Notes under the pieces: generated by a model
Told to the model about the DNA's origin: nothing
The model's input: only the letters and a program-made list of their open reading frames with translations
Databases searched by the model: none
Shown: piece after piece, positions 9,185-17,764 of the stretch
Layout of the letters: each line of letters opens with the position of its first letter
How positions within the stretch are numbered: position 1 is the stretch's first letter
Source of the DNA: Geobacter sp.
GTDB lineage: Bacteria > Desulfobacterota > Desulfuromonadia > Geobacterales > Pseudopelobacteraceae
DNA: 64,000 nucleotides
Direction of reading: 5' to 3'
Assembly (NCBI GenBank): GCA_003574895.1
Contig: PJFB01000009.1
Span: 62,001 to 126,000, forward strand
Program-made: the position numbers and the translations under genes

Positions 9185-10279
9185 ATGGGTTTCAACTGCG
9201 GCATCGTCGGATTGCCAAACGTGGGCAAGTCCACCATCTTCAATGCGCTTACTTCTGCCGGCGCCGAGTCTGCCAACTACCCGTTCTGCACCATCGACCC
9301 GAATGTCGGGATCGTCCAGGTGCCTGATCCGCGCATGGACCAACTCTCTGCCATTGTTATTCCCCAGAAGATCCAACCGACCACGATCGAATTCGTTGAC
9401 ATCGCTGGCTTGGTCAAAGGGGCCAGTTCCGGTGAGGGGCTTGGCAATCAATTCCTGGGCCATATTCGCGGCGTTGACGCCATAGTCCACGTGGTACGCT
9501 GTTTCGATGACGAGAACGTAGTGCACGTCAGCGGCCGCATCTCGCCGGCGGACGATATTGAGGTGATCAACACCGAGCTGGCCCTGGCCGACTTGGATAC
9601 GGTGGAGAAAAAGATTCAGCGTGCCGATAAATTTGCCCGGAGCGGAGACAAGAAGGCCAAGGACGAAGTTGCGTTCTATCAGCGTGTCAAGGGACTGCTG
9701 GAACAGGTGAAAAAACTCCATGGGGTTGCCGAGAATGAGGACGAACGGCTCTGGCTGCGCGACATGCACCTTTTGACGGACAAGCCGGTACTTTATGTGG
9801 CCAATGTGGCCGAGGACGACCTGGCAGGTGAACACCCCTTCGTGGCCCAGGTTCGGGAAATCGCTGCCGCCGAAGGTGCTGGGGTGGTGGTCATCTGCGG
9901 CAAGCTGGAAGCCGAGATTTCCGAATTGGACGGAGAAGAAAAGCAGGCGTTCTTGCATGACATGGGTTTGGAGGAGGCCGGTCTGGACCGTTTGATCCGC
10001 AGCGGCTACGAGTTGCTTGGCCTGATCACCTATTTTACCGCCGGTGTGAAAGAGGTGCGCGCCTGGACCATTGTCAACGGCACCAAGGCTCCCCAAGCGG
10101 CCGGGGTGATTCATACCGACTTCGAGAAGGGTTTTATCCGCGCCGAGGTGATCGCCTTTGACGACTACATTGCCTGCAACGGCGAGTCCGGAGCCAAGGA
10201 AAAGGGATTGATGCGCCTGGAAGGTAAAGAATATGTTGTCAAGGACGGCGATGTGATGCATTTCCGGTTCAATGTGTGA
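9185..10279 (+). CDS. ychF: Ribosome-associated ATPase YchF/Ola1
   Basis: This 364-residue Obg-family P-loop protein prefers ATP. The G1 motif GLPNVGKST starts near residue 8, a coiled-coil insert ([23 protein letters not shown]) lies in the middle and a TGS domain ends the protein. It binds ribosomes and has been linked to the oxidative stress response in other bacteria. It follows pth after 3 bp, the usual pth-ychF pairing. Confidence 0.95.
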   Translation: MGFNCGIVGLPNVGKSTIFNALTSAGAESANYPFCTIDPNVGIVQVPDPRMDQLSAIVIPQKIQPTTIEFVDIAGLVKGASSGEGLGNQFLGHIRGVDAIVHVVRCFDDENVVHVSGRISPADDIEVINTELALADLDTVEKKIQRADKFARSGDKKAKDEVAFYQRVKGLLEQVKKLHGVAENEDERLWLRDMHLLTDKPVLYVANVAEDDLAGEHPFVAQVREIAAAEGAGVVVICGKLEAEISELDGEEKQAFLHDMGLEEAGLDRLIRSGYELLGLITYFTAGVKEVRAWTIVNGTKAPQAAGVIHTDFEKGFIRAEVIAFDDYIACNGESGAKEKGLMRLEGKEYVVKDGDVMHFRFNV

Positions 10280-10326
10280 AGAATATCGGACTGTTGGGAT
10301 TATGCAACTGAAACATTAAAATCCCG

Positions 10327-10355
10327 TTGACAAAATCAACGCGCTTTACTATATT
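10327..10355 (+). promoter_or_regulatory. Sigma70-type promoter of the Fur-family gene
   Basis: A consensus TTGACA at 10327-10332 is followed after exactly 17 bp by TATATT at 10350-10355. It lies about 30 bp upstream of the chosen ATG at 10384. The preceding ychF ends at 10279, so this gene begins a new transcription unit. Confidence 0.75.
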
Positions 10356-10370
10356 GAAATTCATGTTCAA
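10352..10370. promoter_or_regulatory. Candidate Fur/PerR-type operator
   Basis: A palindrome of 6-bp arms, ATTGAA and TTCAAT separated by 7 bp, overlaps the -10 box and the likely transcription start of the Fur-family gene. Its 7-1-7-like geometry fits Fur-superfamily operators. Autoregulation is inferred only from position and symmetry. Confidence 0.45.
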
Positions 10371-10383
10371 TAAGGGGGGCGTG

Positions 10384-10815
10384 ATGATCCTTGAAAAGAA
10401 AAAGGCTTTCAGCGAATTTGCTGCCAACAAAGGGCTTCGCTCCACCCGCCAGCGGGATATTATCCTGGATATTTTCCTGTCCACCCACCAGCATGTCAGT
10501 GTTGAAGAGCTTTATCTGAAGGTTAAGGCAAGCCATCCCGGCATTGGCCATGCCACGGTCTACCGCACTCTGAAGCTGTTTGCAGAAGCCGGGTTGGCCC
10601 GCGAAATACTGCTGCACGATGGTCAGACCCGTTACGAACATGTCTTGGCAGGTGAACACCACGATCACCTGGTCTGTACAGGTTGCAACGCCATTATCGA
10701 GTTTGAGGATGAGACCATCGAAAAATTGCAAAAAGAGATTGCGCTCCGGCACGGCTTCCTGATCAGAAGCCACAAGCTCGAAATTTACGGGCTTTGCGCC
10801 TGCTGTCGAAGTTAG
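10384..10815 (+). CDS. Fur-family metal-responsive regulator
   Basis: This 143-residue regulator has the winged-helix region RSTRQRDIILDIF and HATVYRTLKLFAEAGLA, the metal-site EHHDHLVCTGCNAIIEFED and a C-terminal CACC, giving two Cys pairs for structural zinc. The ATG at 10384 follows a G-rich ribosome binding site; the frame reads upstream to 10327 but that overlaps the promoter. feoB follows about 105 bp downstream, so a ferric-uptake-type role is likely, though Fur cannot be separated from PerR or Zur by sequence alone. Confidence 0.88.
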   Translation: MILEKKKAFSEFAANKGLRSTRQRDIILDIFLSTHQHVSVEELYLKVKASHPGIGHATVYRTLKLFAEAGLAREILLHDGQTRYEHVLAGEHHDHLVCTGCNAIIEFEDETIEKLQKEIALRHGFLIRSHKLEIYGLCACCRS

Positions 10816-10880
10816 TCACGCCCTCCTGTCCTTCATCCAGGCATATAATCGGTTTGAAGTGGAGGGAGTTTTTTTAATAA

Positions 10881-10899
10881 GATTATGAAAATGAAATTC
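10881..10899 (+). promoter_or_regulatory. Possible Fur box upstream of feoB
   Basis: Three adjacent hexamers resembling GATAAT (GATTAT, GAAAAT, GAAATT) lie 23-41 bp before the feoB start in an AT-rich stretch. The match is partial. It is supported mainly by location between a Fur-family gene and feoB. Confidence 0.35.
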
Positions 10900-10921
10900 A
10901 AAAGCAAAACGAGGAAGTGCA

Positions 10922-12916
10922 ATGGCAACATGTTGCAGTAAAAAAACTGAAACGGTCGTACGTTCTGGCGGCGCAAGGCGTGTGGCTGCGCTGGTTGGTA
11001 ACCCGAATGTAGGGAAGAGTGTGCTTTTCAACGCCCTGACCGGGGCCTATGTAACGGTCTCCAACTACCCTGGAACTTCGGTTGAGGTTACCCGCGGCAG
11101 TGCCTTGATCCAAGGAGAAGAATGGCAGGTTGTCGATACCCCAGGCATGTATTCGATCCACACCATCACCGAGGAAGAGCGGGTTGCCCGTGAAATCCTG
11201 CTGAACGAGGCGCCAGATGTGGTGCTGCATGTGCTTGATGCCCGCAATCTGGAGCGGATGCTGGCCATGACCATCCAACTTATCGAGGCCGAACTTCCGG
11301 TCGTGCTGGTGGTCAACATCATGGATGAGGCCGAACGGATCGGGCTCAAGATCGATCTTGAACTGCTGCGCAAGAGGCTCGGCATACCGGTGATCGGTGC
11401 TGCCACTGCCCGCAAGCGCGGTCTGGAAGAAATTCGCAAGGCCGTGGCCGAATACCGCCGCGAGTCCGCCAGTTCGCAACGCTTCAACTACAGTCGCCTG
11501 CTGGAGAACGATATCGGTGTGGTGGCAGGCTTGATGCGGGGAGAATACGTCCTTTCCCGCCGAGCACTGGCATTGCTCCTGCTACAGCAAGACGAGGAGA
11601 TAATCGAACTGGTTCGTGGCAATGAAGGTGACGGTTATGGGGCTATCAACGAAAAGGTGCGGGAAATCGCTTTCCAGCGGCGCGAATCGTTTCACCTTGA
11701 TCTTTCTTTGGAACGCAAGGAAATTGTCCGGAAACTAATCCAGGATGTCTTCTCGGCACCGGAAAAACGAGTGGTAACCTGGGCAGAGCGCTTTTCGAAC
11801 CTGTCAATAAAGCCAATGACCGGTATCCCGCTTTTATGTATCGTACTGTATTTTGGCCTCTACAAGTTTGTCGGCAGCTTTGGCGCCGGAACTCTGGTGG
11901 ATCTTCTGGAAACAAAGGGCTTCAAAGAGCATTTTAATCCTTGGATTACCGGTGTCGTGCAACAACTTATCCCCTGGCAGATCATCCAGGAGCTGTTTGT
12001 CGGCGAATACGGCATCATCACCCTTGGCATCCGCTACGCGGTCGGTATTATCCTGCCCATCGTGGCCACGTTCTTCATATTTTTCTCATTCCTGGAGGAT
12101 ACCGGTTATTTCCCGCGGTTGGCGCTGTTGGTAGACCGTGTTTTCAAGCGCTTCGGCCTGAGCGGCAGGGCAGTGATACCCATGGTCCTTGGATTCGGTT
12201 GCGACACCATGGCCACCATGGTAACCCGTACCCTTGAAACGGTCCGTGAACGGGTTATCGCCACCTTGCTGTTGGCCTTGGCCATTCCTTGTTCGGCCCA
12301 GATCGGTGTCATTTTGGCGCTTTTGTCCAAAGAACCAGGCGCGTTGGCTGTGTGGGCCTTTAGCCTTGTGCTGCTCTTTATTGTTGTGGGACTTTTGGCA
12401 GCAAAGATTTTACCGGGTGAGCCACCCATGTTTTACATGGAGTTGCCTCCCATGCGTTTGCCACAGTTAGGCAATGTAATTACAAAGACATACACCCGCA
12501 TGCAGTGGTATTTCCTCGAAATCCTGCCGCTGTTTGTACTGGCTTCGGTACTGCTTTGGCTGGGCAAGGTAACCGGCTTCTTTGTCAAGATGATCGATGC
12601 CATGACCCCGTTGATGGCGTCCATCGGATTACCCAAGGAAGCAGCGGTTGCCTTCATTTTCGGTTTTTTCCGACGCGACTACGGTGCGGCCGGGCTATAC
12701 GACCTTCAGACCAAGGGACTGCTGAACGCACGTCAGTTGACAGTGGCTGCCGTTACTTTGACACTTTTTATCCCGTGCGTGGCCCAGTTCCTGATCATGA
12801 AGAAAGAACGGGGCTGGAAGGTGGCTGGTGCCATCGGGGTATTTGTAAGCCTGGTGGCCTTTGGTAGTGGTTATGTGCTCAACGAGTTTCTGATGGTGTC
12901 GGGTGTACTCTCATGA
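10922..12916 (+). CDS. feoB: Ferrous iron transporter FeoB
   Basis: This 664-residue inner-membrane protein imports Fe(II). The N-terminal G domain has G1 VGNPNVGKSVLFNAL, G3 DTPGMYS and G4 NIMD; the C-terminal half carries Gate/core membrane segments including VIPMVLGFGCDTMATMV and GFFRRDYGAAG. It starts at an ATG behind GAGGAAG. A short Cys-N-terminal extension (MATCCSKK) precedes the G domain. It overlaps the next small gene as ATGA. No separate feoA precedes it; a FeoA domain occurs in the regulator downstream. Confidence 0.95.
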   Translation: MATCCSKKTETVVRSGGARRVAALVGNPNVGKSVLFNALTGAYVTVSNYPGTSVEVTRGSALIQGEEWQVVDTPGMYSIHTITEEERVAREILLNEAPDVVLHVLDARNLERMLAMTIQLIEAELPVVLVVNIMDEAERIGLKIDLELLRKRLGIPVIGAATARKRGLEEIRKAVAEYRRESASSQRFNYSRLLENDIGVVAGLMRGEYVLSRRALALLLLQQDEEIIELVRGNEGDGYGAINEKVREIAFQRRESFHLDLSLERKEIVRKLIQDVFSAPEKRVVTWAERFSNLSIKPMTGIPLLCIVLYFGLYKFVGSFGAGTLVDLLETKGFKEHFNPWITGVVQQLIPWQIIQELFVGEYGIITLGIRYAVGIILPIVATFFIFFSFLEDTGYFPRLALLVDRVFKRFGLSGRAVIPMVLGFGCDTMATMVTRTLETVRERVIATLLLALAIPCSAQIGVILALLSKEPGALAVWAFSLVLLFIVVGLLAAKILPGEPPMFYMELPPMRLPQLGNVITKTYTRMQWYFLEILPLFVLASVLLWLGKVTGFFVKMIDAMTPLMASIGLPKEAAVAFIFGFFRRDYGAAGLYDLQTKGLLNARQLTVAAVTLTLFIPCVAQFLIMKKERGWKVAGAIGVFVSLVAFGSGYVLNEFLMVSGVLS

Positions 12917-13083
12917 AATGCGGATTCTGCGGCCATGAATTCAACGTGGACGAGGGCAAGCAGGGGTGCGGCGGGTGCTCTGGGGGATGTCACAGCATCC
13001 ATTGCCCGCGCTGCAACTACAAAAACCCCCTGGAACCGGTTTTTCTAGGCAAGCTAAAAAAAATATTGAAACAAAAATCATAA
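12913..13083 (+). CDS. Small Cys-rich FeoB-associated protein
   Basis: This 56-residue ORF starts inside the feoB stop as ATGA, so it is translationally coupled. It has seven cysteines: C3xxC6, C19xxC22, C26 and C31xxC34, with glycine-rich spacing and a basic lysine tail. The pattern suggests zinc or iron-sulfur binding. Small Cys-rich proteins next to feoB (FeoC- or FeoB-associated types) are known in other bacteria, but this one is not clearly either. A role as an FeoB accessory or iron sensor is inferred from coupling only. Confidence 0.75.
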   Translation: MKCGFCGHEFNVDEGKQGCGGCSGGCHSIHCPRCNYKNPLEPVFLGKLKKILKQKS

Positions 13084-13202
13084 CCTGCCATTGAATATGA
13101 AGATAATTTCATCGCAAGATGCAGAGACAAATCGTTATGTACAGGGCTGGCCACTTTGTTAATTAGCCGCCGTGCGACATGGCCGGGGACAAGGAGATTT
13201 AT

Positions 13203-13847
13203 ATGAAGTTATCCGAAAAAGCCGAAGAGATCCTGGAAGCGCTCTGGATAAACGTGGAGGAAGAAGGGCGTGCCTTCCTGGATCCCGAAAAGTTCAGTAT
13301 CCCCCTGGATGATCCGGCCTATGCGGAATTGGCTGCCAATGCCATGGTAGAGGTGCGCCAGGGCATGGTCTACTTTCGACCGGAAGGCAGAAACGAGGGG
13401 CGTATGACCATTCGCCGCCATCGTCTGGCCGAGAGGCTGATGATGGACGTGCTCAACATCCGTGGTGAGGCAGGGGACTATAAGGCCTGCCAGTTTGAGC
13501 ACCTTCTGAATGAAGGTGTGGACACCAAGGTCTGCACCATGCTCAATCACCCATCAACCTGTCCCCACGGCAAGCCGATACCGCCTGGAGATTGCTGCAC
13601 CGAGGCCCGAGCCTTGGGTGATCTGGGGGTTGTGCCCCTGACCGAGTTCAAGTCGGGCCAGGAAGGGGAAATCGCCTATATACAGACCGATGACAGCAAG
13701 AAGATGCAGAAGCTGATGGCCATGGGGGTGCTGCCTGGAAACCGGATCGTTCTGGTTCAGGCTTCCCCTTCCCATATCTTCAGGGTCGGGTTTTCCGAAT
13801 TTGCCATTGATACGAATCTGGCCAAGGAAATTTTTGTACGGAAATAA
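13203..13847 (+). CDS. DtxR-like metal-dependent regulator with FeoA domain
   Basis: This 214-residue protein combines an atypical N-terminal helical/wing region, a DtxR-type metal-binding and dimerisation region (RRHRLAERLMMDVL, ACQFEHLLNEGVDTKVCTML, CPHGKPIPPGDCC) and a C-terminal SH3-like FeoA domain (VPLTEFKSGQEGEIAYI through to the end). The start at 13203 follows AAGGAG. Lying just after feoB, it probably links cytosolic iron to expression of the transporter, or the FeoA part may act on FeoB directly. The N-terminal HTH is divergent from classical DtxR. Confidence 0.78.
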   Translation: MKLSEKAEEILEALWINVEEEGRAFLDPEKFSIPLDDPAYAELAANAMVEVRQGMVYFRPEGRNEGRMTIRRHRLAERLMMDVLNIRGEAGDYKACQFEHLLNEGVDTKVCTMLNHPSTCPHGKPIPPGDCCTEARALGDLGVVPLTEFKSGQEGEIAYIQTDDSKKMQKLMAMGVLPGNRIVLVQASPSHIFRVGFSEFAIDTNLAKEIFVRK

Positions 13848-13924
13848 AGGCCTTGATGGTTGACAAGGGGATGATTAGGAAACTAATATACCCACTACAC
13901 CAGTCTACCTCAAGAAAGGTTTTC

Positions 13925-15121
13925 ATGAAGATCATCATCCTCCTCGGCGACGGAATGTCGGATGTCACATACAGCGAACTGGGCGATAAATCGCCCCTTA
14001 AGGCGGCAACAACGCCGAACATGGATTTCATGGCCCGACATGGGCAGGTAGGTCTGGCCAAGACCGTACCAGATGGTCTGCCGCCGGGTAGCGACGTCGC
14101 CAACCTTTCGGTTTTCGGTTATGACCCGAGCAATTGCTATACCGGACGTTCTCCTTTGGAGGCGATTAGTATGGGGATTGCATTGGGGCCGGATGATGTG
14201 GCTTTTCGCATGAATCTGGTGACACTGCGTCCCCATGGCAGCAGGCTTTATATGGAGGATTTTTCCGCCGGCCACATCAGCACCGAAGAAGGGCGCGAAC
14301 TCGTGGCAATGCTGCAAAAGGAACTCGGCAATGAAGAGTTCGAGTTTCATCCCGGTGTCGGCTACCGCCATCTGCTGGTCTGGCGTGGCGGCATGGATGG
14401 CCTGAAGGCTGTTCCTCCCCATGATATCACTCGTAAGGCTATACTGGAGTTTATGCCCACTGGTGATGGCGCCGACAAGATCATCAACATCATGAACCAC
14501 GCCCAGATGGCTTTGCATGATCATCCGGTCAACAAAAAACGCAAGGAACAGGACAAACCCCAGGCTAACTCGATATGGCTTTGGGGGCATGGCAAAATGC
14601 CCCATATAAACAGCTTCCGCGAAAAATTCGGCCTCTCCGGAGCTGTCATCTCGGCAGTTGATCTGATCAAGGGGATCGGCATTTGCGCCGGTCTGGACGT
14701 GATCAATGTTGAGGGAGCAACAGGTTATATCGATACCAATTATCTCGGCAAGGCCCAGGCTGCCCTGGCCGCCCTGGAGGATCACGATTTCGTTTATGTG
14801 CATGTCGAGGCACCTGACGAGGCTTCGCACTCGGGCAGGTTGGATCACAAAATTCAGGCCATAGAGGATTTCGACCGTCTTGTCGTGGGGACCGTTCTGG
14901 AGGGGATCAAGAAATACGGCGATTATGCCATCCTCTGCACCCCGGACCACCCCACGCCGGTACACCTGATGACACATACCTCCGAACAGGTTCCGTTCAT
15001 AATTTATCGCGGCGGGGAAGGGGATGGTAACGGCGCAGCCTTTTATGACGAGGAGCAGGCCAAGGCAACCGGTTTGGCCGCTGATGGGCATAATTTGATG
15101 GAGATGCTGCTGATGAAATAA
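13925..15121 (+). CDS. apgM: 2,3-bisphosphoglycerate-independent phosphoglycerate mutase, archaeal type
   Basis: This 398-residue alkaline-phosphatase-superfamily enzyme interconverts 3- and 2-phosphoglycerate. The metal-site start IIILLGDGMSD, the catalytic-serine region GSDVANLSVFGYD and the C-terminal CTPDHPTPVHLMTHTSEQVPF identify it. The chosen ATG at 13925 begins the conserved motif directly and follows an AAAGG site. A transcription terminator follows. The ApgM form is common in archaea and in Geobacter relatives. Confidence 0.9.
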   Translation: MKIIILLGDGMSDVTYSELGDKSPLKAATTPNMDFMARHGQVGLAKTVPDGLPPGSDVANLSVFGYDPSNCYTGRSPLEAISMGIALGPDDVAFRMNLVTLRPHGSRLYMEDFSAGHISTEEGRELVAMLQKELGNEEFEFHPGVGYRHLLVWRGGMDGLKAVPPHDITRKAILEFMPTGDGADKIINIMNHAQMALHDHPVNKKRKEQDKPQANSIWLWGHGKMPHINSFREKFGLSGAVISAVDLIKGIGICAGLDVINVEGATGYIDTNYLGKAQAALAALEDHDFVYVHVEAPDEASHSGRLDHKIQAIEDFDRLVVGTVLEGIKKYGDYAILCTPDHPTPVHLMTHTSEQVPFIIYRGGEGDGNGAAFYDEEQAKATGLAADGHNLMEMLLMK

Positions 15122-15144
15122 GTATGTTGCGGCATAAGATAGTC

Positions 15145-15182
15145 AAAAGGGCATCCGCCATGCAGTGCGGTTGCCCTTTTTG
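15145..15182 (+). terminator. Rho-independent terminator after apgM
   Basis: A GC-rich stem with AAAAGGGCA and CCGC arms pairs with GCGG and TGCCCTTTTT, ending in a T run. It starts 24 bp after the apgM stop and may also serve the convergent fmdE-like gene. Confidence 0.85.
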
Positions 15183-15220
15183 TTTGTGGTGGAATGCTGC
15201 GGCTCAGTTGCGTTGCTTGA

Positions 15221-15757
15221 TCAGTCAGTGGCAGTTGCCATGGAATCGCCCTGTGCGCAGGGGATGCAGGTCAATTGCCCATTGAACTCGCGGAGCCGGG
15301 TTTCCATGACAGCTTCGCCGCAGATTGGGCAGATGACGGAGTTGCGTATCCTGGCAGGTTCCTGTTCATCGACGACGATAGGCGTTACCGATAAAATGGC
15401 TTCGTCAGGGGCACCCAGAAGGTACTCGGCAAGATGGACCCGGTTGCCATGCAGCTCCGCCGGAATCTTCTCCCGGTGATAGGCAATCCGTATCCCGCGT
15501 CGGGTCGAGCGGGAGTAGAAGCTGTAAACCTGCTTGCCGTAATCCCGGAATATAAGGTTGCCCTTACCAAAGGTGCAGCCAGTCACGCACTGCACCGCGT
15601 CCACGCCGCAGGCATCGTTCTCGACGATTGCCACGAGTTCTTCGTCACAGGCGCGTATGGCGTCAAGCGCTGCCATGGCGGCACGGGACATGCGGTAACC
15701 GATCGCCAGACCCGGGCAGGAGTGGCCATGAAAATTTATGATGTCCTGGTATTCCAT
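15221..15757 (-). CDS. FmdE-family protein with C-terminal zinc finger
   Basis: This 178-residue protein resembles subunit E of formylmethanofuran dehydrogenase, with FHGHSCPGLAIGYRMS near the N terminus and ENDACGVDAVQCVTGCTFGKGN in the middle, both rich in metal-type Cys/His ligands. A C-terminal CPICGEAV...CIPC pair forms a zinc ribbon. FmdE homologues occur widely outside methanogens, often near molybdenum enzymes, with unclear roles. The start at 15757 has AAAGGAGC before it. It lies 19 bp after nudC and is probably co-transcribed. Confidence 0.8.
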   Translation of the reverse strand: MEYQDIINFHGHSCPGLAIGYRMSRAAMAALDAIRACDEELVAIVENDACGVDAVQCVTGCTFGKGNLIFRDYGKQVYSFYSRSTRRGIRIAYHREKIPAELHGNRVHLAEYLLGAPDEAILSVTPIVVDEQEPARIRNSVICPICGEAVMETRLREFNGQLTCIPCAQGDSMATATD

Positions 15758-15776
15758 TTTACAGCTCCTTTGCCGG

Positions 15777-16664
15777 TCAGACGTTTGCAGGTGAAGATCC
15801 GGCCAGGATCTTTCGGCCATAAGTTTCGATGATATGCCGTGCAATACTCCTGTGTGGCGGGAGCGAGGGAAGGGCATCGGCTCTAAACCATTTGGCGTCC
15901 TCTAGTTCGGAAGGGTCAACCTTGATCTCACCACCCGCATAGTCGGCTGTGAAGCCGGCCATCAGTTGGGCTGGGAAGGGCCAGTTCTGGCTTCCCACAT
16001 AACGTATGTTCTTGATCTCGATGCCGGTTTCCTCGCGAACCTCCCGGATGGCGCATTCCTCCAATGATTCGCCGAAGTCCAAAAAACCCGCCACCAGGCT
16101 GTATCTGCCAGGCAGCCATTCAGCCTTGCGGGTCATAAGCAGTTCGTTACCGCGTCTGACCAGCACAATGGCGCAGGGGTGGATGTGGGGGAAGTGCTCT
16201 GCGTTGCACCCGCAGCATTTTTTGCCCCATGTTCCGGGGATGGGCTCGGTTTCTGACCCGCAGACTGAGCAATGCCGGCTTTGCCGCTCCCAATGAAGGA
16301 TCTGTTTGGCCAACCCGGCCAGCGTCATGGTCGCCGGGTCCATCCGATCCTCGGCTGCATTGAATGGTTCGGCTGTAAAGGGCGGCTCCAGGGTCAATTG
16401 GGTGCTAACCGTAATGGCGTACAGCGGCTTGCCGCGCCACAGGCCGATGCAGATGAGAGCCTGCTTGGAGACAAGCCAGCCCGGCAGGTCTCCTTCCGGC
16501 AGGGACAGGCCATTGTCACCCTGGGTCAGTACCACGTTGTTGCCCTGGATGATGGCCCAGTAGCCCGGTCCAGAAGGCTCATTGGCAGAAGGATGTCGCA
16601 TTTCAAAGGCATCTTTGATGGCAGAAAAATTGAAGGGCAGGTTGATCTGTTCCGGGTAGGTCAT
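15777..16664 (-). CDS. nudC: NAD(+) diphosphatase (NADH pyrophosphatase)
   Basis: This 295-residue Nudix enzyme splits NADH to NMNH and AMP and can remove NAD caps from RNA in other bacteria. The four-Cys zinc ribbon (CSVCG...CCGC) precedes a canonical Nudix box GFLDFGESLEECAIREVREETG; the SQNWPFP motif typical of NudC follows. The frame begins at 16694, but the ATG at 16664 (MTYPEQINLP) gives a more usual N terminus. The upstream gene mltG is divergent. Confidence 0.9.
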   Translation of the reverse strand: MTYPEQINLPFNFSAIKDAFEMRHPSANEPSGPGYWAIIQGNNVVLTQGDNGLSLPEGDLPGWLVSKQALICIGLWRGKPLYAITVSTQLTLEPPFTAEPFNAAEDRMDPATMTLAGLAKQILHWERQSRHCSVCGSETEPIPGTWGKKCCGCNAEHFPHIHPCAIVLVRRGNELLMTRKAEWLPGRYSLVAGFLDFGESLEECAIREVREETGIEIKNIRYVGSQNWPFPAQLMAGFTADYAGGEIKVDPSELEDAKWFRADALPSLPPHRSIARHIIETYGRKILAGSSPANV

Positions 16665-16752
16665 AGGTCTCTCGCTGGGCTTTTGTAGCAACATTCGCGG
16701 TCGAAGTCAAGGTCTGCCCTTGGGCTTGACTGGAGGCGAATTTATAACCATA

Positions 16753-17760
16753 ATGCATTCAATGCGTCCCTTCACAGCCACCCCGAAATCTATCGCCATT
16801 TACCTTGTTCGTATCTGTTTCCTGCTCTTGCTTTGCTGGTATCTGTTCTGTTTGTACGTGCCACCCGGCAGCGGCAAAATCGTTTACGATTGTTCGTTTC
16901 CTCCTGGCAGCGGTATCAGAAAACTGGCCGCGGAGCTGAAGTCGGCCGGTATTATCCGCAGTTCATGGCACTTTATCCTGGTTGCTCGGTTACGGGGGGA
17001 GTCCAGGCGGCTCAAGGCCGGTGACTACCGATTCACGGACGCCATGGACCCGGAGGCAATCTTGCATAAGGTAGTAAGCGGTGATGTGGATTACCGGAGA
17101 TTCGTCTTGCCTGAAGGATATTCCATTTTTCAGGCGGCCGATCTGTTGGAGCAAAACGGATATTTCCCAAAAGATGAATTCCTGGAAAAATGCCGTGATA
17201 AGGATTTACTGGATCGTCTGGGCATTCATGCCGGCAGTGTGGAAGGTTACCTCTATCCAGCTACCTACAACCTGCAGCGAAATGAAACCCCGGAACAGCT
17301 GATCGAAGAGATGGTGGGACAATTCAACAAAGTATATGGCAAGTTGGAAGGAGAGGGCGGCAATATCGAACTCTCACGCCCGGAGATCATCACCCTGGCT
17401 TCGATCATCGAGAAGGAAGCGGTTTCTCCGGACGAAAAACCGTTGATTGCTTCGGTTTTCTATAACCGACTGAAATTGGGAATGCCATTGCAAAGCGATC
17501 CCACGGCGGTTTACTCGGTGAGGGCTTTTGCCGGAAAAGTGACCAAGGCCGACATAGAGCGCCACACGCCGTACAACACCTATGTAATCCCCAGACTCCC
17601 GCCCGGCCCGATCGGCAATCCAGGGGCGGATTCCATCAGGGCTGCCATGTCCCCCGCCCAGACCGATTATCTCTATTTTGTCGCCCGAAAGGATGGCACC
17701 CACCAGTTTTCAGCTTCTATCGATGAACACAATCGGGCTGTGGCAAAATATCTTAGATAA
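16753..17760 (+). CDS. mltG: Endolytic murein transglycosylase
   Basis: This YceG-family protein of about 335 residues cleaves nascent glycan strands at the membrane. A single N-terminal membrane segment (IAIYLVRICFLLLLCWYLFCLY) is followed by a LysM-like subdomain and the catalytic domain with ITLASIIEKEA, which includes the family glutamate, and LQSDPTAVYS. The start is uncertain: ATG at 16753 or 16765, or a TTG at 16720. It converges on the metallophosphoesterase gene with 4 bp between stop codons. Confidence 0.9.
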   Translation: MHSMRPFTATPKSIAIYLVRICFLLLLCWYLFCLYVPPGSGKIVYDCSFPPGSGIRKLAAELKSAGIIRSSWHFILVARLRGESRRLKAGDYRFTDAMDPEAILHKVVSGDVDYRRFVLPEGYSIFQAADLLEQNGYFPKDEFLEKCRDKDLLDRLGIHAGSVEGYLYPATYNLQRNETPEQLIEEMVGQFNKVYGKLEGEGGNIELSRPEIITLASIIEKEAVSPDEKPLIASVFYNRLKLGMPLQSDPTAVYSVRAFAGKVTKADIERHTPYNTYVIPRLPPGPIGNPGADSIRAAMSPAQTDYLYFVARKDGTHQFSASIDEHNRAVAKYLR

Positions 17761-17764
17761 TTAA

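Noticed and set aside
9086-10261. 391-codon open frame antisense to ychF
   Set aside because: It mirrors a well-conserved gene, has no ribosome binding site and looks like codon-bias shadow.
13910-15091. 393-codon open frame antisense to apgM
   Set aside because: The plus-strand gene carries all ApgM motifs; the antisense product has no recognisable domain.
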